A stretch of DNA of 64,000 bases from Biomphalaria glabrata (lineage: Eukaryota; Mollusca; Gastropoda; Planorbidae), in assembly GCF_947242115.1 (NCBI RefSeq), contig NC_074712.1, positions 42,246,838 through 42,310,837 of the forward strand, written 5' to 3'. Made by a program: the position numbers and the translations under genes. Shown one piece after another: positions 54,821 to 64,000 of the stretch. Position 1 is the stretch's first letter; each line of letters starts with the position of its first letter. The notes under the pieces were generated by a model that saw nothing but the letters and a program-made list of their open reading frames with translations, did not search any database and had not been told where the DNA came from.

Positions 54821-57800
54821 TTATTGTAGAAAATGTATTAAAAGTATATTTATTTCTATGAATTTAAAATGTAGATTTATATAACTGATAATTTGATTAG
54901 ATTTAGTAAAATTATTTAGAGTAACCTTGGTTAGGCCAATAATAGAATATGCATCCTCCGTTTGGGACCCCTCAACTCAAGAAAACATTTAAAAACTGGA
55001 ACAGACACAAAATAGAGCAGTGAGATTCATAACAAACGAATATTCACATTTGACTAGAGTAACACCTTTAGTAAAATCACTAAATTTAGAAAGCCTTCAG
55101 GACAGAAGGCTCAAAAGTAAAGTAGCAATCATACATAAAACACTGAACCATAATCTTCAAATACAAAAACAAAATTTAATAAAATACTCTGAAAGACACA
55201 AAGATAAAGGCACATTCCTCGTCCCATATGCTAGGACAAATTTGTACAAACACTCCTTCTTCCCTAGTGCTATTAGAGCATGGAATGGGTTGCCTGAGCT
55301 AGCCAGGAAAACCAGTGACTTGGCTGAATTTAAGTCATTGGTTAATATGCATGACTAAATGCATGACGTGTAGGACGTAATCATCTTCTTTTTTAAAGTA
55401 ATGTCTGTATTATATAAGAAATCACTAAACTTAGTCTTAGAAACACTTTAGTAGGTGTAGTACATAAAACACTGAACCAGAGCTTACAAATAGAGAAACA
55501 AAACATAATGAAATACTCAGAAAGACGTAATGATAGAGGCACATTTCTTATTCCATATGCTAGAACAAATTTGTACAAGTGCTCCTTCTTCCCTAGTGCC
55601 ATTAGAGAATGGAATGGGTTGCCTGAATCAGTCAGGAAAACCAACCACTTAGCAGAGTTAATTAAAGTCATTGATTAACATGCATGACTAGATTGACACA
55701 TGACACGTGTAGGATGTGATTATCTTCTTTTTTGAAATAACATCTGTAACAAATTAGATATGAAGATAAGATAAAGTATACCATTATATTCTCATCTGTG
55801 CATTGAAAGGATTTTTGTAGCATTTTCATTCATTAGAAACAAATTTTCCAGACCTATATAAAAATGGAAAAACAAAATCAGAAAAGTATATTCTTAATCA
55901 ATATCAGACCTATCAGTTGATTATTTAATTAAAACGTCAACATCTTGTCTGTGTGTATTTATTCTTCATGTTTAATAGATAACCATTCATATAATACTTG
56001 CTATAAATAAGTAGTACAATGAGTCACATTGACACACATCTTTTTAATGAGTTACATCATTGTGAGCATTGCCATTACTTTGCTTTTCATAAATCTTCAA
56101 TGTTGGTTGAAAAGAAATTGATTAATAGAAAAGGTATAATAGTTTCAGATTTAAATGTAAATTAATATTTAGGGTTGGGCCAAATGTTAAATGTAATAAA
56201 AATTTACTATGCCAGAAGCTTATAGAAAACAAGAAATTAAAAGTTAATATATTTATTTTCTAATATTTTGCAGTTTTTAATTATTGATAAATGCATTTAA
56301 TGTTTAGCGTTAAAATATTAATACTGCTGGGGTTTAGAATGATATTTTTAAAAAGAAAATTGGCTTAAAATGCACCTTACAAGAATTTTTTCCTTTTTCT
56401 TTTAAGAAAATATTACTTTGAAATTCAAAGATTAGAAGATGGATTTGATTTATCAGATGTACATCAACCACTATTAGATCATCCACCTTTAAAAGTGGTA
56501 AGAATTCACAATAATTTACAGAATTAATTCATTTTAAGAGAATATTAATTTAGTTATAAACTTTTTTGTTTTTTATGTATAAAGGATTTTTGCTATAAAA
56601 ACATCAATTCATCCATCATTACTACCAACATTGTTTATTGGCCTTGAAAAGTTTTTTAAATATACATTTATTGTCAATTCTTCTTTTATATAGCTGCAAT
56701 CATGAAATATGTATTAAATGTTGAAAACCCTGTTAGTGTTGATTTTGTCCCAGCTAAAAACTATAAAAAGTTGATTCTTTATTGTACATATAATTGACAA
56801 AAAAGTTAACTTCATTTACATGACATGTTGATCTGAAGGTTGGGCTTCACATACATATTTTTATCCTGACACTGCCTCACTTACTCATAACAAAATGTCA
56901 ATATTAAGAAACCCTTTTGTTTTGTTTTTTAAATTTAGCAACATACTTTAAAATTCAGGTAATTCGATTCATATAGAACATAAAAATAAAAAAATATGAT
57001 TGTACTTTTATTTATATCTCAATGATGGTAAATGATATAACTGTGTCTGTCTGTGCAATACACTTTAGTTTAAACAACCCCTGAATTAAAAACCCAAATG
57101 ATATTCAGAAAGTATATTGTAAGGTTTCACACTAAATTTGAAAAAGCCATAACGTTATTTTAAAAGTAATATCTTGCTAAACAATCATTGCATAATATAG
57201 AGCATCATTATATATAATAGACTGTAGCACATAACCTTAATCTTTTTTTTTTTTCAAAATTTAGTTTACATAATTATCTCAATCCTAAATATCTCTATAA
57301 TGTAGCACAAAAAAGAAAAAAAAGACTTATATACAAAATACAAACATTTGTACCTTAGGCATAATTAAACTTTTGTTATTTAATTCGTTTGGAGGTGGAA
57401 GTGATACTATCTTATCAAATTTCCATTTAGAAACTTTGGTTATTGTTTAATTTACATCAAATATCCCCAAGAAGATCAATTGATTAATTATTTTCTGACA
57501 TTAACTATTTTGCTATAGTAGAGGCCAGCTTCATCATGGAAAATCTAAAAAAAAAATTTCTTCTGTAAAATAAAAATGATTAAATTTGTGCTTATTAAAA
57601 TATTTCTGAAGAGATATTGTGTATGTATGTAACGAATTCACATACTAGGGCCTACATTATAAATATTTACTCTTAGGTTGGATGGTCATCAAAATATAAT
57701 ATGGTAAGATTAAGAATACTTGTTGTCATGACAACCTGACAATCTTTAAAAATATATATTTGTGTTTGGTTGTATTACTGTAAACATTTGAAATCGGCAT

Positions 57801-60800
57801 GACTACAACATCAGCGTTGAGTGCTTCACAAACAAATCAAAATTATATATGATATTATTTTCTTTCTTTCTTATTTTTTCACTTTTGTCTATCACATTAC
57901 ATTCAACATTAGCTTCTGTTATTATTTTAAGAAAATCATTAAAATGAATAGTTTAATCCCATTTCAATGAACATCTGTAATTTTTAAGCTAGATCAATAA
58001 ATAATAATATAAAAAAATTGTAATTATAAGTTTTTAAGTTTCACAATAGTGAAATTATAACTCAAGCATTAATATTTCTAATTTCTAATAGGCCATTACA
58101 AACCTACAATATTTAATTCTTTACAATACAATGTTAAATTTGTATTCAATTGTTGGTTTCCATTTTCCATTTGATAATAGTGGAATTTTTTATTGATTTA
58201 ATTGAAACTACATTAAAACATCTAAATACAGACAAAAATAAGTGTTTAATAAAGTGTGCAGTTATTTTTCAGTACTAAATAATTTGTTATATGTGTGAAT
58301 GTTTGATTTGTTTTTGTTTACATCAGATCTACTCATACAATTTCTTACATTATTTGAATTATTTGACTAAACTAACACATTATAGTTATATTTATATAAA
58401 AATGGTGTAAAGCTAAAAAAAATTGTCACATTTTAGGTCTGGTTTTATTCCCATCAAGTTTTACTTTCACCTGGCTTTACTTCCATCAGGTTTTAATAAG
58501 AAGATAAAATTGAACTGGCTGTGATATTACGACCAATAATTCTGCATGACCGAATATGTTATAATTGACTGGGTTTTTTTTATTGAGGCCCCTGATATTC
58601 ACCAGCTTTCAATAAATCAGGACAGTGCATGTAATTCTTGTCAATAATTGATTTATCATAGAGAAGTAAGGTATTTTTATATTGTATTTTTGTTATTGAA
58701 ATTCACAGAAGCGAAACGTAGACACAATAAAATAACAATCTCATAGCTCTAGACCTACAAGGTGTTTTTGTTTCTCTTTCCTCTCAAGTTTTAGTTCCGT
58801 TTCTCATTGAAACAAATTGTGTAGCTCGAGTCAAATATCTCAAGATAGTCTGCATTAGAACTTGAATTGGATGGCAGGGGTGTATAGGAACATGGAGGAA
58901 TCTCAAGGGCTTGGCCTCTGGCCTCACTGGGAAGTGACTTTCTAGTCGATGGAAGACCTCCAAACAAACAATCATTCTGGGCCTATGGGTAAAATCCTTC
59001 CCTTACATCAAGGATCATAAAAGAGCTTAAACTCAACCCTTATGGACACTTTACAAAGGGCTGTAAAGCAGTACGTCAGCAAAAAGAAAAAGACAACAGA
59101 CTTTGACCTAAAAATAAACAACAAGTTAATGAGTGAATCATGCCGCTGTGGTCTTACATGTGGTGTTCAACATTTAAATGTGTGTGTGTGTGTGTGTCTG
59201 TCAAGTCTTTGCTCTAAAGAAATGTTTTCGTTTGTTTTAGTTTTTATTACCAAGTTTATATCAAGTCACTCCGTCTGTCTGTCTGTCTGGTACAGTTAGT
59301 TCTCTCACTTCCTATTCTCAGATTATTCATTATCTCTTAAAGAAAGATTAATTTTTTTTTAAAATGTTAATTGATAAGTAAAAAGGAAAATAAGTGTGAC
59401 AGTATTGAGAGATATGATTGAAAAAGTATAGTTTTGTCACTTTTATATATGCCCTTTTTTGAAGTAGCCCCTATATCTTGTATATTCTATTGTTTATAGT
59501 TGTTTTTTTCGTTCTTACTCTCTAAAGAGTCAGAAATTAATTAACAGGCTCATGTAAAAAAAAATCATCACTTTCATTTAGTAATACTGTAACGTAGCAC
59601 TATTTTTAAGTCCATTCAATTATAACTACGTGTATGAATGATAAGGTCTTATCGTCAACACAATTTAAACAGGCACATCTATCATTTTCTTTTGTTATCG
59701 CGCGCGACAGCTTAAATTACCTCCCCTCCCTTTGTATAATTATGGGCCTATATAATTTTACTATTAAGTATTCTTCCTCTTTAAGAGCCTATTGTAACAA
59801 AGTGCAAGTTTCAAAAAAGTTTTTTTTTAAATACCACTGATATGCTCCATTTAGGAAGTTGATTGTTGCCAGTTGTGTTTATTTGAGAGCTCATTGACAG
59901 AAAGTGCACTTTTTGTGATCTATTTAAGTGGCCACTAAATCACTTCAGAGAACGCAATATCAGAAGCTAAAATGTCCTATAGGACCAAATCAATTGGCTG
60001 CTAAGAGCATGACTGCATATGTTATAATAAATTGTGTGACGGTCGACTGTTCCACGTTAGATAAAGTAATCACTTAATCACTTATCCTTGTTGAGTAGAA
60101 GCAGTTCTGGGGGTCGATTTTGTCCGTTTTCAAGGAATCAGGAAGTTGTTATCAGGCTATTTACCTTTTCTGAATTACTTTTTTCTGTAATATTTAGGTG
60201 TGTTAATGCATTTTTTTTATTGGGCAGTTAAAAAAAAGGGTGGTAATAAAGTGAAACGAGTCTGACTATATTATTTATAACAGATTTTTTTAAAGTGCGA
60301 AGATTTTTAACTCTTATATGTGAGTGCACACACGAACATAAAGATAGCTTTTATAATAAGAATAATCTTTTTTTTTTTTAAAGTTATACTTATATTGTGA
60401 TGGTATTTCATTCATTGTGATATTCCATGTAAGTTATTTCCCTTCATACTATCTCACTTCTGACACAGAGAAAGTGCTCTTAATATCAGCCGGCCTGTTG
60501 TATTTGCATGCGATAAATAGATTTATTGATCGGCAAGGACAACCTTACAGCTATTTTAAAGCTATTAATCGCCCCAGAAAGACGCATTCCTTTATATGTG
60601 CTACATATGGTGTCTTATTGAATAGGCTAATGTTCAAACGAAGGAAATTGTTCATTTAATTCCTGTCACAAATACACAACACTTTTTAGTTTTTGAAATG
60701 GATTGACCGCACAGCTTCAAGGATGAGAGTTAAAGCTGGTGGTTGAGAAGATGGTCCACCTGGGAAAATAGTAAAAGCCCACAAATAGTTACAAAGTATG

Positions 60801-63769
60801 TCAGTAAATGTACACAAAGAGTTACAAAGTATGTCAGTAAATGTACACAAAGAGTTACAAAGTAAAAGCTGACAAATAGTTACAAAGTATGTCAGCGAAA
60901 GACTACGAAGAGCTATAAAGTATCGAAGATAAAAAAAAATGTCTCTTACATTTTGCTAATCTCAAATTATTTTGGGAATCTTTCCATTGCATTGCACAAA
61001 GCAACAAAAAATGAAAAAAAAAACAACACATTTTAAATGTAAAAAGTTTTAGTAGACTTTCAGTCTACGCATCTTAAATATAAATTATCAGAAGTTCGAA
61101 AGAAACAGAATCTAGAATAATAACTAATAATAATAATAATAATACAGAGGTACGATGATGTAGAAAAAAATAAACAAGCCGCAAGAAATGTTTGTCCATT
61201 CTTCCAGGAGATACGTTTTAAAAACAAAACACGCGCCGGTTTTCACAGAGTTCGTTTTTCTGTCTAGCAGCTTGATTAAACTAAACTTGATTAAACTAAA
61301 CTTGATTAAACTAAACTTGATTAAACTAAACTTGATTAAACTAAACTTGATTAAACTAAACTTGATTAAACTAAACTTGATTAAACTAAACTTGATTAAA
61401 CTAAACTTGATTAAACTAAACTTGATTAAACTAAACTTGATTAAACTAAACTTGATTAAACTAAACTTGATTAAACTAAACTTGATTAAACTAAACTTGA
61501 TTAAACTAAACTTGATTAAACTAAACTTGATTAAACTAAACTTGATTAAACTAAACTTGATTAAACTAAACTTGATTAAACTAAACTTGATTAAACTAAA
61601 CTTGATTAAACTAAACTTGATTAAACTAAACTTGATTAAACTAAACTTGATTAAACTAAACTTGATTAAACTAAACTTGATTAAACTAAACTCGATTAAA
61701 CTAAACTCGATTAAACTAAACTTGATTAAACTTAGTTGCATCTCTTAAGTTTTTCTCTAGATTTTTATCTGCCGTATTTCTTGTTCATCAAAAAAAAGCT
61801 TTTTTTTTGTGCTTCCGTTTTTAATAAGCATTTTGTGATGATTGGATTCTGAGACAACAACAGCAATGTCTAGTGGTCAATGAAAGGCAAGAATTTCAAG
61901 CCGAGTGTCGGATTTTAAAAAATAGTTCTGAAGATGAATTATGCAATAAGTAAAATAGTTTAAAATAGGAGAAACAGAGCGAATCTTGTTTGATAGAGAG
62001 TGAATCCTGTAGATACATAGATAATTGTCATTAATATTATGTCAAAACAAATAATGAAGTGTATGGCAAGCTACATGACATCGGCTTGGTTGCACTTAAC
62101 CGCCATTTCCCCTTTCCTGACACACAAATTATTTATTTGTAATTTGGATGATACAGTGATTGGTGAATTTGAAAAAATAATGCCTCAAATTCTTCAAGTC
62201 TTTAATTTCTACAAATTGCCATTTAGTATTATACCAAATTCAGCCCTCGGAAGACAAACATTTAGAATTACTTAATTTATGTTTGTACATTTCGTTAGAC
62301 TATATGCGAATAAAATTCCCTTTTTTTCATCATTATTATGATAATTTACAGTTGTATTAACTGTAAAGCGTAAAATCGTATTCAAGAAATATAAACTGTT
62401 CGAGTCAGTAATGAATGTCTGTCTCTCAACAGCGACCTGCTTTACAGACTGGAGTGCTAAGAGATAAACCCATCAAGCATCATTTTAGTCGTCCAGAAGT
62501 ACGAGCTCAGCTGACTCATTTGAACGGGGTAAATAATAAGTGTAGAGTAGCAGGGTCAGAAGACTGGGTCCTAAGAGAAGACTGGGTCCTAAGAGAAGAC
62601 TGGGTCCCAGAGAAGACTGGGTCCTAAGAGAAGACTGGGTCATAAGAGAAAACTGGGTCCTAAGAGAAGACTGGGTCATAAGAGAAAACTGGGTCCTAAG
62701 AGAAGACTGGGTCATAAGAGAAAACTGGGTCCTAAGAGAAGACTGGGTCCTCAGAAAAGACTGGGTCCTAAGAGAAGACTGAGTCCTCAGAAAAGACTGG
62801 GTCCTAAGAGAAGACTGGGTCATCAGAAAAGACTAGGTTATAAGAGAAGACTGGGTCCTAAGAGAAGACTGGGTCATAAGAGAAGACTAGGTTATAAGAG
62901 AAGACTGGGTCCTAAGAGAAGACTGAGTCCTCAGAAAAGACTAGGTTATAAGAGAAGACTAGGTTCTAAGAGAAGACTGGGTCCTAAGAGAAGACTGAGT
63001 CCTCAGAAAAGACTAGGTTATAAGAGAAGACTAGGTTCTAAGAGAAGATTGGGTCCTAAGAGAAGACTGGGTCCTAAGAAAAGACTGGGTCCTAAGAGAA
63101 GACTGGGTCCTAAGAGAAGACTGAGTCCTCAGAAAAGACTAGGTTATAAGAGAAGACTGGATCCTAAGAGAAGACTGAGTCCTCAGAAAAGACTAGGTTA
63201 TAAGAGAAGACTAGGTTCTAAGAGAAGACTGGGTCCTCAGAAAAGACTAGGTTATAAGAGAAGACTAGGTCCTAAGAGAAGACTAGGTCCTAAGAGAAAA
63301 CTGAGTCCTCAGAAAAGACTAGGTCATAAGAAAAGACTGGGTCCTAAGAGAATCCTGGGCGTGTGTGAGTAACCGGCATTGTGTGAGGTCCTGGCCTTCT
63401 GTGGGTAATAAGCTTTAGTAATATGAATAGATTTTAATATAAAATGTTGGTGGAGGGGTATTATTTGTATTGTATTAAATACAATTTAGAAATTAATTTT
63501 CCCGACTTGGCCGAAAAATGTACATTTTGTATAGTGCTATTTAGAAGCATTCGTTTATCATGTGAAAAATTGAACTCATATTAATATATTTTAGTAGAAA
63601 AATAAAATAGGAGCACATGACCGTACACATCTTATTTTCCGTTCACTCGGTGCAGTGTCTGTTATTTCTGATCAATCAGCATACTACGTTGTACTCCCAA
63701 GTAGTAGCTATTATCCTGATCTATGTCATTCTACTGATGGCCATTCTCGAACATGGTCTGCTTATGTGA
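54650..63769 (+). CDS. Five-exon gene model, short protein, possible tail anchor
   Basis: Plus-strand join: 54650-54690, 56407-56497, 57677-57703, 62433-62528, 63656-63769. Exon 1 (MSSNDVIKSVAKR) ends at GTAAGT. Exon 2, after TTTTTCTTTTAAG, continues in frame with KYYFEIQRLEDGFDLSDVHQ and ends at GTAAGA. Exon 3 is a 27-nt phase-0 microexon (VGWSSKYNM) between TTTACTCTTAG and GTAAGA. Exon 4, after TCTGTCTCTCAACAG, reads RPALQTGVLRDKPIK then HHFSRPEVRAQLTHLNG. Exon 5, after CACTCGGTGCAG, is in phase and reads QVVAIILIYVILLMAIL, a hydrophobic helix ending EHGLLM at a TGA. Total 122 residues. Exons 1-2 are well supported, exons 3-4 fairly, and the link to exon 5 is inference; other exons may be missing. 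A C-terminal helix would make it tail-anchored. Family not recognised. Confidence 0.55.
54921..55420 (+). mobile_element. LINE family Q 3' end, longest copy
   Basis: The plus-strand frame reads LVRPIIEYASSVWDPSTQEN, QNRAVRFITNEYSHLTRVTP, GTFLVPYARTNLYKHSFFP and IRAWNGLPELARK to a stop at 55358, then the 3' UTR. This is the RT thumb and C-terminus of a CR1/L2/Rex1-like LINE. One stop lies near 54990. Situated in intron 1 of the 54650 gene. Confidence 0.85.
55421..55770 (+). mobile_element. LINE family Q 3' end, adjacent second copy
   Basis: Starts at the point matching residue ~20 of the 55020 frame and runs to the end of the element (PYARTNLYKCSFFPSAIREW, GLPESVRK), with a GAAGATAAGATAAAG tail that shows the true 3' end. 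About 85-90% similar by eye to its neighbour. Confidence 0.8.
55780..56400. other. Intron 1 remainder
   Basis: AT-rich intronic DNA of the 54650-63769 model; nothing else was seen. Confidence 0.4.
57704..59220. other. Intronic or intergenic, mostly featureless
   Basis: AT-rich. A GC-richer block at 58780-59110 has unsupported frames on both strands (minus 58784-58975, plus 59042 onward). It could be a repeat fragment; no family was recognised. Confidence 0.3.
59179..59200. repeat. (TG)n microsatellite
   Basis: Short GTGTGTGT run. Confidence 0.85.
59225..59345 (-). repeat. Family E fragment, copy 6 (inverted)
   Basis: The minus strand gives a CAGACAGACAGACAGACGGA run then GTGACTTGATATAAACTTGG, the 3' part of family E. 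Confidence 0.5.
59350..60680. other. Intronic or intergenic, nothing recognised
   Basis: AT-rich. Frames at 59634-59840 and 60417-60659 lack splice or codon support. Confidence 0.4.
60686..60759 (-). CDS. Possible terminal exon on the minus strand
   Basis: A good acceptor (TTTACTATTTTCCCAG ending at 60760) is followed by 74 nt open in one phase only, reading GPSSQPPALTLILEAVRS to a stop at 60686, with ATTAAA about 30 bp further. No upstream exon was identified, and it lies inside a large intron of the plus-strand model, so it would belong to a nested or independent gene, or be chance. Confidence 0.3.
60775..60925. repeat. ~34-bp tandem repeat, about 4 imperfect copies
   Basis: CACAAAGAGTTACAAAGTAT then GTCAGTAAATGTA recurs, degrading to the right. 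Confidence 0.9.
61266..61735. repeat. 15-bp minisatellite TTGATTAAACTAAAC, 31 copies
   Basis: Nearly perfect array; only two T-to-C changes near the right end (61692, 61707). A multiple-of-three unit gives long false frames on both strands (KLNLI and SLIKF repeats). Confidence 0.98.
61745..62430. other. Intronic, nothing recognised
   Basis: A 78-codon plus frame at 62039-62275 has no splice or codon support. It lies in the intron before the exon at 62433. Confidence 0.4.
62565..63355. repeat. 18-bp minisatellite GGGTCCTAAGAGAAGACT, ~44 copies
   Basis: The array starts about 37 bp after the donor of exon 62433-62528 and fills most of that intron. Variants (TAGGTTATAAGAG, GAGTCCTCAGAAA) recur in a repeated order in the right half, so there is higher-order structure. 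The Lys/Arg/Leu/Gly repeat frames are artefacts. Confidence 0.97.
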
Positions 63770-64000
63770 TCATAAGTCATTTTATTTCTAATTTTCTAAT
63801 GGGTTTTCAGTTGAGGGCAACTTTGGGATGTCTCTCCTACTAGACAAGTGCAAAAATAGATCAATTAGCGCTTTTATTTTTTAATAATACCTCTAAGAAA
63901 AAAGAAAATGACGTCTCCATTTATTTCTCGAACACACCGTCACCGTGCATCGTTTTAAAAAAAAATCTTTCTGCTTTTTTAGATCGTCTTACAAACATGT

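Noticed and set aside
60417-60659. 80-codon plus-strand frame
   Set aside because: No splice support, ordinary AT-rich composition and no motif.
61124-61748. Long frames of 186 and 205 codons on both strands (KLNLI and SLIKF repeats)
   Set aside because: Products of the 15-bp TTGATTAAACTAAAC array; no start context, splice or codon evidence.
62485-63372. Basic repeat proteins KRRLGPKRRLG (plus) and SLRTQSF (minus)
   Set aside because: Frames through the 18-bp minisatellite in an intron.

Overview
The window is AT-rich animal nuclear DNA, most likely from a gastropod mollusc and probably a freshwater pulmonate snail. The clues are several tRNA-headed SINE families, LINE 3' ends with ATT, AAGAT or ATC/GAT tails, an I/Nimb-like LINE with endonuclease, reverse transcriptase and RNase H, small hAT elements whose ends resemble the SPIN family (which I recall being reported from a pond snail), very many minisatellites, and GT-AG introns around very short exons. 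Nothing suggests bacteria, organelles or an intact virus. The species call is inference.

Most of the long open frames are repeat-derived. The host genes were found by reading splice signals and are mostly small. (1) Minus strand 48157-50654: a complete four-exon gene for a 158-residue single-pass membrane protein with a PTAP motif. (2) Minus strand 31056-32031: a three-exon gene for an 80-residue protein whose last exon has two possible acceptors. (3) Plus strand 54650-63769: a five-exon model for a short protein, possibly tail-anchored, with a 27-nt microexon; its first two exons are the firmest. (4) Isolated exons: 3290-3487 (+, terminal), 22913-23149 (-, terminal), 25519-25617 (+, internal), 60686-60759 (-, terminal, weaker). 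(5) A host membrane-protein-like exon on the minus strand, in pieces at 17407-17524 and 13123-13502, is split by a 3.9-kb LINE flanked by a 13-bp target duplication. None of these proteins could be assigned to a named family.

Layout: 1-3.6 kb, decayed LINE pieces and a terminal exon. 4-9.5 kb, dense repeats (family R, SINEs A, B and D). 10-12.9 kb, a coding-like fossil and a SINE A with target duplication. 13-17.6 kb, the LINE-split gene. 18-22 kb, an R copy, a 740-bp purine tract and a 1.2-kb minisatellite. 22.9-25.9 kb, two host exons around an R+SINE A composite. 26-37 kb, tandem and inverted duplications on both sides of the small three-exon gene, ending in a 67-bp x8 satellite. 38-48 kb, SINEs, LINE tails and minisatellites. 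48-51.5 kb, the membrane-protein gene with a SPIN-like MITE in intron 1, followed by a second hAT MITE. 51.5-54 kb, minisatellites. 54.6-64 kb, the short multi-exon plus-strand gene with LINE tails and two large minisatellites in its introns.

No operon-like logic applies. The recurrent themes are short spliced genes for small, partly membrane-anchored proteins, and waves of retroposon and hAT insertions, several of which can be ordered by nesting and target duplications.
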